A DNA stretch of 64,000 nt from Tardiphaga sp051811025. GTDB taxonomy: Bacteria > Pseudomonadota > Alphaproteobacteria > Rhizobiales > Xanthobacteraceae. Under the pieces are notes generated by a model, which ran no database searches, had not been told where the DNA came from, and saw only the letters and a list, made by a program, of their open reading frames with translations. Of the stretch, positions 43,870-52,967 are shown in pieces. The position numbers and the translations under genes were made by a program. The stretch lies in NCBI RefSeq assembly GCF_051811025.1, contig NZ_JBPWQE010000001.1, positions 992,001 through 1,056,000 on the forward strand. The letters are read 5' to 3'. Position 1 is the stretch's first letter. Every line of letters begins with the position of its first letter.

Positions 43870-44531
43870 CATCCCGGTTGCTGCAGAATTTTAAAGGCGG
43901 TCGCGCTCTTGTCGTCATCGGACGCGGTGGAAAGGAAGGCTCACTCGAGTCTACTCTCGCCAAACTTGGTGTGACGACCGAATATCCCGACATCGTTGAT
44001 GGCCGCGCCCAGATCGACGTCGGCAATCTTCAATCTGAGCGCGATATCCTGTTCGTCGACGGCGATCTCGAGGGCGCAGTTGCGATCGAGGTCAATCCTG
44101 TTTCGCGCCTGCCGCCGGTGCCGGTGATTGGTCTGGTCGGCGTCGAGGCGCCGAGCCGTCTCAAGGCGCTGGTCAATCTCGGCGCGACGTCCTTCCTGCG
44201 TAAGCCGGTCCATGGCGGCGCCGTCTACACGTCACTGTTCATGGGCGTCAACCAGTTCATGCTGCGCAGCGACATGCATGACCGGCTTCAGGATCTTGAA
44301 GAACGCCGTCGTAGCCGCCGCGCGGTGATCCGCGCGGTGATCTTCTTGATGCAGCAAGACGGTCTCGATGAAGAGAACGCCTATTCCCAGCTTCGCCGCG
44401 AGAGCATGCGCGCGCGGCAGAACCTGGAACTCTACTGCGAGGAATTTCTGAGCAGGCGGGCAAATGCGCCCGATATTCCCGGCCGCGCGACCAGCATCAC
44501 GCTGCGAGGCGGCAACAAGCAAGCGATGTAG
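43866..44531 (+). CDS. AmiR-like ANTAR-domain RNA-binding antiterminator
   Basis: 221 residues. A pseudo-receiver N-terminal domain (about 15-130; ALVVIGRGGKEG, VIGLVGVEAPSRLKALVNLG) is followed by a coiled-coil linker (DMHDRLQDLEERRRSRR) and a C-terminal ANTAR three-helix domain (about 150-200) with VIFLMQQDGLDEENAYSQLRR. AmiR-type proteins bind leader RNA and prevent termination when released by AmiC. The leader terminator at 42659 is its obvious target. It precedes the transporter by 11 bp. Confidence 0.92.
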   Translation: MTSRLLQNFKGGRALVVIGRGGKEGSLESTLAKLGVTTEYPDIVDGRAQIDVGNLQSERDILFVDGDLEGAVAIEVNPVSRLPPVPVIGLVGVEAPSRLKALVNLGATSFLRKPVHGGAVYTSLFMGVNQFMLRSDMHDRLQDLEERRRSRRAVIRAVIFLMQQDGLDEENAYSQLRRESMRARQNLELYCEEFLSRRANAPDIPGRATSITLRGGNKQAM

Positions 44532-44542
44532 GAGACACCAAC

Positions 44543-45781
44543 ATGACCAAGAATGTGTTGCGGGGGCTGCGCGCCGTGGCCCTCACGGGGACGCTTGTTC
44601 TCGCGACAGGTGCGGCGTCTGCGCAAGCCCCGATCAAGCTCGGGGTACTGGAGGACCAGTCCGGGGATTTTGCGGTGGCCACCATCGGTAAAGTGCATGC
44701 GATCCAGCTCGCGGCCGAGGAGATCAACAAGGCTGGTGGTATAGGCGGCCGGCCACTTGAGCTAGTCACCTACGACACCCAGTCCGACAACACGCGCTAT
44801 CAGGAATTCATGCGGCGTGTGCTCCAGCGCGACAAGGTCGACGTGGTATTCGCTGGCTTCTCGTCCGCTTCGCGCGAAGCCTATCGCCCGATCGTCGATC
44901 AGTTCAACGGCTTCGCATTCTACAACAATCAGTACGAAGGCGGCGTCTGCGACGGCCATATGATTGTCACCGGTGCAGTGCCGGAACAGCAGTTCTCCAC
45001 GCTCATTCCCTACATGATGGAGAAGTACGGCAAGAACGTTTACACGCTCGCCGCCGATTACAATTTCGGCCAAATCTCAGCGGAGTGGGTGCGCAACATC
45101 GTCAAGGAGAACGGCGGCAAGATGGCCGGCGAGGAGTTTATCCCGCTCGGCGTATCCCAGTTCTCGCAGAGCATCCAGAATATCCAAAAAGCAAAACCGG
45201 ATTTTGTGGTGACGCTATTGGTGGGTACCGCACAGGCCTCCTATTACGAGCAGGCGGCATCCGCCAACGTAAATCTGCCGATGGCCTCGTCGGTCAATGT
45301 CGGGCAGGGCTACGAACACAAGCGCTTCAAGCCGCCAAGCCTGAAGGACATGTACGTCACTACCAACTATATCGAGGAAATCGATACTCCGGCCAGCAAG
45401 GCATTCTACGCCAAGTTCAAGGCCAAGTTCCCTAACGAGCCCTATGTGAACCAGGAAGCCGAGAATTCCTATCTCGCGGTCTATCTCTACAAGCAGATGG
45501 TCGAACGGGCGAAGTCGACCAAGCGGGAAGATATCCGGAAGGTGATCGCGGTCGGTGATGTCTGCATGGATGCGCCGGAGGGCAAGGTCTGTATCGACCC
45601 GAAGAGCCAGCACATGTCGCATACCATTTATCTCGCCAAAGTTGGAGCCGATCACTCGATCTCGTTTCCGAAAGTCTGGGAGGGTATCAAGCCCTACTGG
45701 CTCGGTGATGCAGGTTGCGATCTGACCAAGAAGGATCCTATGGCACAGTACACGCCGTCGAATCCGCCGCCAAAACCCTGA
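44543..45781 (+). CDS. Urea/short-chain-amide ABC transporter substrate-binding protein (UrtA/FmdD-like)
   Basis: 412 residues with a signal peptide (about 1-27, ending GAASAQ). It has a Peripla_BP_5-type fold: IKLGVLEDQSGDFA, NKAGGIGGRPLELVTYDTQS, FYNNQYEGGVCD. It is similar in architecture to UrtA and to FmdD of methylotroph formamidase operons. The following permeases, ATPases and formamidase indicate uptake of formamide, acetamide or urea. RBS AGGAG precedes ATG 44543. A stem-loop follows at 45796, a common device for higher expression of the binding protein. Confidence 0.9.
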   Translation: MTKNVLRGLRAVALTGTLVLATGAASAQAPIKLGVLEDQSGDFAVATIGKVHAIQLAAEEINKAGGIGGRPLELVTYDTQSDNTRYQEFMRRVLQRDKVDVVFAGFSSASREAYRPIVDQFNGFAFYNNQYEGGVCDGHMIVTGAVPEQQFSTLIPYMMEKYGKNVYTLAADYNFGQISAEWVRNIVKENGGKMAGEEFIPLGVSQFSQSIQNIQKAKPDFVVTLLVGTAQASYYEQAASANVNLPMASSVNVGQGYEHKRFKPPSLKDMYVTTNYIEEIDTPASKAFYAKFKAKFPNEPYVNQEAENSYLAVYLYKQMVERAKSTKREDIRKVIAVGDVCMDAPEGKVCIDPKSQHMSHTIYLAKVGADHSISFPKVWEGIKPYWLGDAGCDLTKKDPMAQYTPSNPPPKP

Positions 45782-45795
45782 TCTCGGCGTCGACG

Positions 45796-45829
45796 CCGCC
45801 CCGGCTGGTAATTCTGCCTACCGGGGCGG
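45796..45829 (+). other. Strong stem-loop between binding-protein and permease genes
   Basis: Perfect 9-bp stem CCGCCCCGG / CCGGGGCGG with a 16-nt loop, 15 bp after the UrtA-like stop. No long T-run, so partial termination or 3' mRNA protection is more likely than a full stop. Confidence 0.6.
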
Positions 45830-45888
45830 TGTTCTCGAAGGGTTGAAACTTCCATCGCATTTCGAATTTGCATTACCCTGGTTGGTTC

Positions 45889-46761
45889 ATGGACATCGCA
45901 ACGCATATATTCTCGGCGCTCTATCAATTCGGCGATGCTTTCGCTTTTCTCGTGCTGTCGGCATGTGGGCTCGCGGTGATCTTCGGTATGATGGGCGTGA
46001 TCAATCTCGCCCATGGCGAGTTCATCATGTGCGGCGCTTACGTCACGGCTTCCACCACCCATATCGGCCTGCCGCTGCCGCTGGCGATCATGACGGGCGC
46101 CATCGTCGCCGCGTTGGTCGGCGCGCTGGTCGAACTCGTGGTGATCCGCCATCTTTATGACCGGCCGCTCGATACCATCGTGGCAACCTGGGGCCTGAGT
46201 CTGATTGCGACCCAGGGGACGTTGATCATGGTGGGCTCGAGCATGGCCGGCGTCGGAACTCCGTTCGGCAGTTTTCAGGTTGGCGAGTATTCTTACTCCA
46301 TTTACCGCCTCGTGCTGTTCGCCTCCGCGCTCGGCGTGCTCGGCGGTCTCTATATGTTGTTTAATTGGACCCGTTTCGGCGTGCTTGCCCGTGCCACCAT
46401 CCAGGTGCCGCACATGGCCGCGGCTCTCGGCACTGATACGCGCCTGATTTACAGCCTCACCTTTGCCTGCGGTGCCGGGCTCGCCGGTCTTGCGGGTGGC
46501 CTGTATGCGCCCACCATGACGCTGGTGCCGACCATGGGCGCCACCTTCATCATGGAAGCCTTCGTCACCGTGGTGATTGGCGGCGCCGACGTGTTCCTCG
46601 GTACTGCACCGGCTGGCGCGATCCTCGCGGTGGTGAAGTCGGTGATGACCTCCTGGCAGGGACAATTGTTTGGTCAGATCGGTCTGCTGGTCGCCGTGAT
46701 CATCGTTGTCCGGGTCCTGCCGAAGGGCATCTCCGGCTTCCTGCTGCGCGAACGAACCTGA
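45889..46761 (+). CDS. Urea/amide ABC transporter permease (UrtB/LivH-like)
   Basis: 290 residues from ATG 45889; TTG 45868 is an in-frame alternative. About 8 spans. LivH/UrtB features: GLAVIFGMMGVINLAHGEFIMCGA (residues ~29-52), LARATIQVPHMAAALGTDT in the cytoplasmic loop, and FIMEAFVTVVIGGADVFLGT near the C-terminus. It forms the membrane channel with the UrtC-like subunit that begins 13 bp later. Confidence 0.9.
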   Translation: MDIATHIFSALYQFGDAFAFLVLSACGLAVIFGMMGVINLAHGEFIMCGAYVTASTTHIGLPLPLAIMTGAIVAALVGALVELVVIRHLYDRPLDTIVATWGLSLIATQGTLIMVGSSMAGVGTPFGSFQVGEYSYSIYRLVLFASALGVLGGLYMLFNWTRFGVLARATIQVPHMAAALGTDTRLIYSLTFACGAGLAGLAGGLYAPTMTLVPTMGATFIMEAFVTVVIGGADVFLGTAPAGAILAVVKSVMTSWQGQLFGQIGLLVAVIIVVRVLPKGISGFLLRERT

Positions 46762-46774
46762 AGGATCCGCAGCT

Positions 46775-47839
46775 GTGAACGGTTTGCCTGGTTTCCTCCG
46801 CCGCCTCGAAGGCCCGCAGACTGTGGGTCGTGGTCCGGCGTTCTGGATTACGTTCGCCATCGTGTTCGCGATTGCCTGCGCCTATCCGCTGTTCAGCGAC
46901 GGCTATACGGTCGGCAATACCGTGTATTTCTTCGTCTGGGTGTTCATCGCGCTCAGCCTGTGTGTGATCTGGGGCTATGGCGGTTCGCTCTCGTTCGGGC
47001 AGACCGCGTTTTTTGGTATTGCCGGTTATAGCTACGGCATCCTCACCCTCAATTTCGGCTCGGCTTATGGCTTCACCCTGGTCGCGCTGGTGCTGGCGGT
47101 CGTAATCGCCGCGCTGTTTGCGTTGCTGCTCGGCTATTTCATGTTCTTCGGCCGCATCGCCGGCGTCTTCCTCGGTATCGTCACGCTGGCGGTGACGCTG
47201 ATGTTGGAGCGCTTCATGGCCCAGACCGCGGGCCCGGAGTGGCGCATCGGCGCGGCGCGTCTCAACGGGTTTAACGGCATGAGCGCGATGCCGCCGCTGA
47301 CGATCCCATGGCCCGGTGGCGACATCGTGCTGTTTGCCGACATCGGGCTCTATTACGCCGTGCTGGGATTGCTGCTGCTGGTCTATCTCGGCCTGCGCAT
47401 CCTGATGAACTCTTCGTTTGGCAATGTCATTGTTGCTATCCGCGAGAATCCGGAGCGCGCGGAGATGCTGGGCTACGACGTGCGCAAATATCAGCTCATC
47501 ACCTTCGTAATTGGAGCGGCGCTCGCGGGTATTTCCGGCGTGCTTTACACGGTGTGGGGTCAGTACATCACGCCGTCGAGTATGGGCATGACCGCGGCCG
47601 CGCTGCCGCTGATCTGGGTCGCAGTCGGTGGCCGCAGCGATCTCACGTCGACCGTGATCGGCACGCTGGTGGTGCTCGCGGCCTTTCAGGCCCTGACCAT
47701 TTACGGCAGCCAGTACGCGCTGGTGTTCATGGGCGTGCTGCTCGTGCTGACCGTGCTGATCGCGCCGAACGGGCTCGTGCTCGGTGCCATGAATCTGATT
47801 TCCCGGCTCGCCGCGCGCCGCAACAAGGGAGACGTCTGA
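46775..47839 (+). CDS. Urea/amide ABC transporter permease (UrtC/LivM-like, GTG start)
   Basis: 354 residues from GTG 46775 with AAGGA upstream; the open frame back to 46706 lies in the preceding gene. About 9-10 spans. LivM/UrtC blocks: CVIWGYGGSLSFGQTAFFGIAGY (residues ~60-82), NPERAEMLGYDVRKYQL and GISGVLYTVWGQYITPSS. The stop TGA (47837-47839) shares a base with the ATPase start (TGATG). Confidence 0.9.
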   Translation: MNGLPGFLRRLEGPQTVGRGPAFWITFAIVFAIACAYPLFSDGYTVGNTVYFFVWVFIALSLCVIWGYGGSLSFGQTAFFGIAGYSYGILTLNFGSAYGFTLVALVLAVVIAALFALLLGYFMFFGRIAGVFLGIVTLAVTLMLERFMAQTAGPEWRIGAARLNGFNGMSAMPPLTIPWPGGDIVLFADIGLYYAVLGLLLLVYLGLRILMNSSFGNVIVAIRENPERAEMLGYDVRKYQLITFVIGAALAGISGVLYTVWGQYITPSSMGMTAAALPLIWVAVGGRSDLTSTVIGTLVVLAAFQALTIYGSQYALVFMGVLLVLTVLIAPNGLVLGAMNLISRLAARRNKGDV

Positions 47840-48555
47840 TGGCGCTTCTCGAGCTCCGCGGACTCAACAAACATTTCGGCGGCTTGCACGTCACCAATTC
47901 GGTCGATCTTGTGCTTGAAGCGGGTGAAATCCACTGCCTGATCGGTCCTAACGGTGCGGGGAAGAGTACGCTATTTAGGTTGATCCTGGGCGAACACCAT
48001 CCCGGCAGCGGCGATATCCTGTTCGCAGGCGAGAACATCACCGCGCTTAAATCCTTCGCGCGCATTCACCGCGGGCTGTCGGTTAAGTTTCAGGTGCCGG
48101 GCGTATTCAAGGGTTTGTCTGTCCGACAGAACCTCGAGATTGCTCTGCAGCGGACGCATCGCGGCGTTGAGCTGGTGCGCGAGATCGATCGACTGTTGAC
48201 GTTCCTTAACCTCGAAGCTGAGCAGAAGCAGACCGCCGGAAATTTGAGCCACGGCCAGAAGCAGTGGCTCGAGATCGGTATGGCGGTCAGTCTGAAGCCG
48301 CAACTGTTGCTGCTTGACGAGCCGACTGCGGGCATGTCGCCGGAAGAGACGCATCAGACCGGCGAGATGGTGCAGCGGTTGAATGCGGACGGCATGACAG
48401 TATTGGCGGTCGAACACGACATGGCCTTCGTGCGCCAGGTCGCGCAGCGCGTCACCGTGCTGCATCTTGGACAGGTCTTCGCGCAAGGTTCGATCGATGA
48501 GATCGTCGCCGACGAGCGCGTCGCCGCTATCTATCTGGGGCAGGCCCATGCGTAA
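47839..48555 (+). CDS. Urea/amide ABC transporter ATP-binding protein (UrtD/LivG-like)
   Basis: 238 residues from ATG 47839; a longer frame from 47308 is inside the permease gene. Walker A GPNGAGKST (36-44), UrtD-type signature LSHGQKQWLEIGMAV, Walker B LLLLDEPTAGMSPEET and H-loop AVEHDMAFV. The LSHGQKQWLEIG and AGMSPEET forms are those of UrtD rather than general LivG proteins. It overlaps the next ATPase gene by 8 bp. Confidence 0.92.
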   Translation: MALLELRGLNKHFGGLHVTNSVDLVLEAGEIHCLIGPNGAGKSTLFRLILGEHHPGSGDILFAGENITALKSFARIHRGLSVKFQVPGVFKGLSVRQNLEIALQRTHRGVELVREIDRLLTFLNLEAEQKQTAGNLSHGQKQWLEIGMAVSLKPQLLLLDEPTAGMSPEETHQTGEMVQRLNADGMTVLAVEHDMAFVRQVAQRVTVLHLGQVFAQGSIDEIVADERVAAIYLGQAHA

Positions 48556-49261
48556 GGAAGTTATTCTCTCGACGCAGGCCTTGCGCGCCGGTTACGGCGG
48601 CAAGCCGGTGCTGCAGAGTCTCGAAATCGAGGTGCGGGAGAGCGAGATCGTCGCTGTGATCGGCCGCAACGGCGTCGGCAAATCGACGCTGATGAAAAGC
48701 CTGATTGGCCTCGTGCCGGCGATGAGCGGTTCGATTGTCTATCACGGCGAGGCCGTCGAGTTATTGCCGCCGCACAAACGAGCGCGGCTTGGCATGGGTT
48801 ATGTGCCACAGGGGCGCGACGTGTTTCCGCGTTTGACGGTGGCCGAAAACATCGCCGTCGGTGCTGCGATCAAGGGTGATATCCCCGAGGAGGGACGGCG
48901 ACGGATCGTGGAGGCGTTTCCGATCCTCGCCGAACGCTGGAGCCAACGTGCTGGCACCATGTCCGGCGGCCAGCAGCAGCAACTCGCCATCGCGCGTGTG
49001 TTGATCGCTGATCCCCATCTCATTCTGCTCGACGAGCCGTCTGAAGGCATTCAGCCGAACATCGTCCAGGACATTGCCCGCAACATGGTCGAACTCAACC
49101 GCAGCACTGGCGTCACCATCATCCTGGTCGAGCAGAATCTCGACATGATCCGCGCCATGGCGCAGCGCTGCTACGTGATGGACAAGGGCCGCATTGTCGC
49201 AAGCCTCGATCGGGCCGCGCTCGACGACCAAGTGGAAATGCGCCGCCATCTCGCGGTCTGA
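48548..49261 (+). CDS. Urea/amide ABC transporter ATP-binding protein (UrtE/LivF-like)
   Basis: 237 residues from ATG 48548. Walker A GRNGVGKST (39-47), YVPQGRDVFPRLTVAENI Q-loop block typical of UrtE/LivF, signature MSGGQQQQLAIARVL, Walker B LILLDEPSEGIQPNIVQDI, the last being a UrtE hallmark. It completes the transporter. 45 bp separate it from the formamidase. Confidence 0.92.
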   Translation: MRKEVILSTQALRAGYGGKPVLQSLEIEVRESEIVAVIGRNGVGKSTLMKSLIGLVPAMSGSIVYHGEAVELLPPHKRARLGMGYVPQGRDVFPRLTVAENIAVGAAIKGDIPEEGRRRIVEAFPILAERWSQRAGTMSGGQQQQLAIARVLIADPHLILLDEPSEGIQPNIVQDIARNMVELNRSTGVTIILVEQNLDMIRAMAQRCYVMDKGRIVASLDRAALDDQVEMRRHLAV

Positions 49262-49306
49262 AACCATCTCACGCCCATAACAACACAGAGACGAAGGAGA
49301 ACATCG

Positions 49307-50296
49307 ATGGCCTGGCAGGAAAACTCGATTATGGCGAACAGGGGCGTCGCCAAGGGCAAACCCGGCATCCATCACACAATTACCGAACAGGAGCAGGGCA
49401 AGTATCACTACGTCTATGGCCCTTACGTGGGGCCGGTGCTGACGGTCGATCCCGGTGCTGTGGTCTCCGCCGAAACCCACGATGCGTTCGAAGGCGCGAT
49501 CAAGCACGAGACCGACACTCCGTCGAAAATTCTCAACTTTCCCTTTCTCAATCCACAGAATGGCCCGATCTGGGTTAACGGCGCCGAGAAGGGTGATACG
49601 CTCGCGGTCTATATTGAGAGCATCGTGCCGCGGGGGCCACAACCGCGCGGCACCACTGTCGTCATGCCGGAATTCGGCGGGCTGGTCGGCACCGGCCAGA
49701 CCGCGTTGCTCAATCCGGCTTTGCCCGAGCGCGTCAAGAAGCTCGAGATCACTCTCGAGAACGGCACCAAATGGAACGACAAGATCACGCTGCCCTATGA
49801 GCCGTTCATCGGCACCATCGGCACTTCGCCGGAGATCGAGGCGATTTCGTCGCTGGTGCCGGACTATTACGGCGGTAACATGGATCTGCCAGATGTCGGC
49901 GTCGGCGCGGTGATCTATCTGCCGATCAATACCAAGGGCGCGTTGCTCTATCTCGGCGACTGCCACGCGGCGCAGGGCGACGGCGAACTCTGCGGTGTCG
50001 CGATCGAGCATCCGACCGTGACCACGGTCCAGATCGATCTGATCAAGGGCTGGAGCATTGCCTGGCCGCGGCTGGAGACCAAGGACTTCATCATGACGAT
50101 TGGCTCGGCGCGGCCGATGGAAGATGCTGCGCGCATCGCCTATCGCGAGCTGTGCCGTTGGATGACGGCCGATTATGGCTTTGAGGAGATCGATGCCTAC
50201 ATGCTGCTGACCCAGACCGGCCGCGTCCGGCTCGGCAACATGGTGGATCCGAAATATACGCTCGGCGCTTCGATCAAGAAATCGTTTTTGGTCTAA
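49307..50296 (+). CDS. Acetamidase/formamidase family amidohydrolase (FmdA/AmdA-like)
   Basis: 329 residues from ATG 49307 (GAAGGAGA upstream); ATG 49331 is less well placed. The family hydrolyses formamide or acetamide to ammonia and the acid. Diagnostic blocks: GPVLTVDPGAVVSAETHDAFEG (residues ~46-66), PRGPQPRGTTVVMPEFGG, GGNMDLPDVGVGAVIYLPI (residues ~188-206) and LYLGDCHAAQGDGELCG. The cytoplasmic enzyme acts on the amide brought in by the preceding transporter; released ammonia supplies nitrogen. Confidence 0.93.
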   Translation: MAWQENSIMANRGVAKGKPGIHHTITEQEQGKYHYVYGPYVGPVLTVDPGAVVSAETHDAFEGAIKHETDTPSKILNFPFLNPQNGPIWVNGAEKGDTLAVYIESIVPRGPQPRGTTVVMPEFGGLVGTGQTALLNPALPERVKKLEITLENGTKWNDKITLPYEPFIGTIGTSPEIEAISSLVPDYYGGNMDLPDVGVGAVIYLPINTKGALLYLGDCHAAQGDGELCGVAIEHPTVTTVQIDLIKGWSIAWPRLETKDFIMTIGSARPMEDAARIAYRELCRWMTADYGFEEIDAYMLLTQTGRVRLGNMVDPKYTLGASIKKSFLV

Positions 50297-50311
50297 AAGG
50301 GTGAGCCGATC

Positions 50312-52048
50312 ATGTCGCGCGTGCACAAGGTTGCCACGGTTCAGTTCGAACCGACCATGTTCGAGAAGGAACGCAATATCGCGCGGCTGCTCGAGCTCTG
50401 CGAGGCGGCGGCGACAGCCGGCGCCCGGCTCATCGTCACGCCAGAGATGGGTACCACGGGCTATTGCTGGTTCGACCGGGCTGAGGTCGCGCCTTTCGTA
50501 GAGACGATCCCGGGGCCGACCGCGGATCGCTTCGCAGCGCTCGCGCGGAAACATGACTGCTACATTGTTGTCGGCATGCCGGAGGTCGACAGCGATGGCA
50601 TATATTTCAACTCTGCGGTGCTGATCGGACCCGAAGGTGTGATTGGCCAGCATCGCAAGACGCATTCCTATATTGCGGAACCGAAATGGTCGGCGGCAGG
50701 CGATCTCGGCCATCAGGTCTTCGACACGCCGATCGGGCGCATCGCGTTATTGATCTGCATGGACATCCACTTTGTGGAGACCGCGCGTCTCGTCGCGCTG
50801 CAGGGCGCCGATGTGATCTGCCATATCTCGAACTGGCTGGCGGAGCGCACACCGGCTCCATATTGGATTAGCCGGGCGTTTGAGAATGGTTGCTATCTCA
50901 TCGAAAGTAATCGGTGGGGACTTGAGCGCACGGTCCAGTTCAGCGGCGGCAGTTGCGTCATCGCGCCGGACGGAACTGTCGTGGCTGTGATCGATAGCGG
51001 CGACGGCTTTGCGTTGGCGGATATGGATCTGGATGATTCTCGCGCGAGGTGCGTTGGCGGTGAAGCCGTGTTCTCCCAGCGTCGCCCCGAACTTTATGCA
51101 GAGCTGCTCTCCGATACGTTCAGCTGGAATCCCCGCGACTTTTTCAAGTTGTATGGCCACAAGCCTTGGCCGGCGGGGCAGGCGTCGCGGGTGACGGTCG
51201 CGCAGATGAAACCCGGTAACGAGGTCGAAGCAAATCTCGCGCGCATCACCTCGCTTGCGCGGCAGGCGAAGCTTGAGGACAAAGCCGACCTCGTCGTGTT
51301 TCCGGAGCTAGCGCTGAGCGGCCTCATCAATCCCGGCGTGCGAGCGCAGACTGTTCCGGGGCCGGTGACCGATCAGCTCTGCCGTCTGGCCGCCCAGCTC
51401 AAGGTGTATCTTGTCGTCGGCATCGCTGAGCGTAGCGGTGATGCGATCTACAACAGCGCGTGCTTGATCGGGCCTGAAGGCCTCGTCGCGGTTTACCGCA
51501 AGACCCACTTGACGGACTCCGAGCGTGCCTGGGCGCGTCCCGGCGATGACTGGGTGGTGGCCGACACGTCGGTCGGGCGCATCGGCCTTCTGATCGGTCA
51601 CGATGCATCGTTTCCTGAAGCCGGCCGCATCCTTGCGCTGCGTGGCTGCGATCTCATCGTCTGCGTTACAGCGATAAGGCAACGTTTCAGCACGCCGCAT
51701 GCGGGATCGCTTGTGTCGCAGAACTATCCGATCCCGACCGACGCCGATCCCTATCACTGGCATCATTTCCGCGTTCGCGCCGGCGAGAACAATGTGTTCT
51801 TTGCATTCTCGAATGTGTTCGATCCCGTCAACGGATATCCGGGCCTCAGCGGCGTGTTCGGCCCCGACACCTTCGAATTCCCGCGTAGGGAAGCCATCGC
51901 GGCGGATACTGAAGGGACGGCGACGGCGGTGGTGGACACCACGAATCTCGATACCGTCTATCCGACCAACGTCGTGCGCCGGAAAGATCTGGTCGCGATG
52001 CGGATGCCGCACAGCTACCGCGCGTTGATCACGAAGGCTGCGGGCTGA
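50312..52048 (+). CDS. Tandem two-domain carbon-nitrogen hydrolase (nitrilase superfamily)
   Basis: 578 residues, twice the usual ~280, made of two nitrilase-fold domains in series. Domain 1 (~5-275) has the full catalytic set: Glu45 in TPEMGTTGY, Lys116 in HRKTH, Cys149 in LLICMD. Domain 2 (~295-570) has Glu in FPELALSGL (~332) and Lys in YRKTH (~397), but the nucleophile position reads LLIGHD (codon GGT at 51596-51598), so it cannot be active. The superfamily hydrolyses amides, nitriles or carbamoyl compounds. It follows the formamidase by 15 bp and is the second hydrolase of the amide operon. Confidence 0.9.
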   Translation: MSRVHKVATVQFEPTMFEKERNIARLLELCEAAATAGARLIVTPEMGTTGYCWFDRAEVAPFVETIPGPTADRFAALARKHDCYIVVGMPEVDSDGIYFNSAVLIGPEGVIGQHRKTHSYIAEPKWSAAGDLGHQVFDTPIGRIALLICMDIHFVETARLVALQGADVICHISNWLAERTPAPYWISRAFENGCYLIESNRWGLERTVQFSGGSCVIAPDGTVVAVIDSGDGFALADMDLDDSRARCVGGEAVFSQRRPELYAELLSDTFSWNPRDFFKLYGHKPWPAGQASRVTVAQMKPGNEVEANLARITSLARQAKLEDKADLVVFPELALSGLINPGVRAQTVPGPVTDQLCRLAAQLKVYLVVGIAERSGDAIYNSACLIGPEGLVAVYRKTHLTDSERAWARPGDDWVVADTSVGRIGLLIGHDASFPEAGRILALRGCDLIVCVTAIRQRFSTPHAGSLVSQNYPIPTDADPYHWHHFRVRAGENNVFFAFSNVFDPVNGYPGLSGVFGPDTFEFPRREAIAADTEGTATAVVDTTNLDTVYPTNVVRRKDLVAMRMPHSYRALITKAAG

Positions 52049-52116
52049 CACGCGCGAGAGCACTGATGACAATCATGCAAGCCGAGCAGTCAGGCATCTC
52101 AACTGAGGAGTGAACC

Positions 52117-52872
52117 ATGGATCTGGGATTGAAGGGCACGAACGCTCTCGTGACGGGCGGAAGCAAGGGAATCGGTCGTGCGATTGCGGATATGTTCGCT
52201 ACCGAGGGCGCCAACGTCGCCATCTGCGCGCGACAACAAGAGCAGATCGACAGCATCGTTGCGGCCTTGCAGGCGAAGAGCGTCAAGGCCTGGGGCAAGT
52301 CGACCGATGTCGCCGATCCCGTCGCCCTCAAGCAATGGGTTGACGGCGCGGCCGCCGAGCTCGGCGGCGTTGACATCCTCGTCTGCAATGTCAGCGCGCT
52401 GGCAGTCGGCGACATCGCAGAAACCTGGGAAAAGTCATTCCGCACCGACATGATGCACACGGTCAACGCGGTGGCGGCCGCGCTTCCCCATCTGGAAAAA
52501 TCGAAGACGCCGTCGATTGTCATCGTCTCCAGCGTCTCCGGGGTCGAGGTCGATTTCGCCGCCGGCTCCTACGGTGCCTTCAAGGCTGCACTGATCCACT
52601 ATGCCAAGGGATTGAGCAATCAGCTCGCCGGCAAAGGCGTCCGTGTCAACGCGGTCTCGCCCGGCAACACCTATTTCGAGGGCGGTATATGGCAGGGCAT
52701 CGAACACGGCTCGCCCGAGCTTTACAAAACGGCCATGAGCTTGAATCCGACTGGTCGAATGGGAACCGCGGAGGAAGTGGCCGCCGGGGTCGTGTTCGTG
52801 GCTAGCCCGATCGCGAGCCGCATCTCGGGTACCAACCTCATCATCGACGGTGCACTGACGAGGGCTGTGTAG
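52117..52872 (+). CDS. SDR family oxidoreductase
   Basis: 251 residues from ATG 52117 with GAGGAG upstream. Classical SDR motifs: TGGSKGIGRAIA, CNVSA in place of NNAG, Ser in VSSVSGVE, and SYGAFKAALIHYAKG with Tyr and Lys. The C-terminus has PTGRMGTAEEVAAGVVFVASP. It closes the amide operon after a 68-bp gap. Its link to amide metabolism is unclear; it may use the carbonyl product of the nitrilase-like enzyme (inference). Confidence 0.88.
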   Translation: MDLGLKGTNALVTGGSKGIGRAIADMFATEGANVAICARQQEQIDSIVAALQAKSVKAWGKSTDVADPVALKQWVDGAAAELGGVDILVCNVSALAVGDIAETWEKSFRTDMMHTVNAVAAALPHLEKSKTPSIVIVSSVSGVEVDFAAGSYGAFKAALIHYAKGLSNQLAGKGVRVNAVSPGNTYFEGGIWQGIEHGSPELYKTAMSLNPTGRMGTAEEVAAGVVFVASPIASRISGTNLIIDGALTRAV

Positions 52873-52967
52873 CTCTGAATCTCTTCGAAACGAGCCGCGA
52901 CCAGTCGAGGAGCGGGATAGTTCGACGATCATTGCTGAACTAAGAAACAAGAGAATTCATCCACGCT

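Noticed and set aside
48761..50713. 650-codon open frame on - opposite the UrtE-like, formamidase and nitrilase genes
   Set aside because: Spans two well-supported + genes and their junctions, has no recognisable domain, and is rich in Arg/His/Asp as expected for antisense of GC-rich coding DNA.
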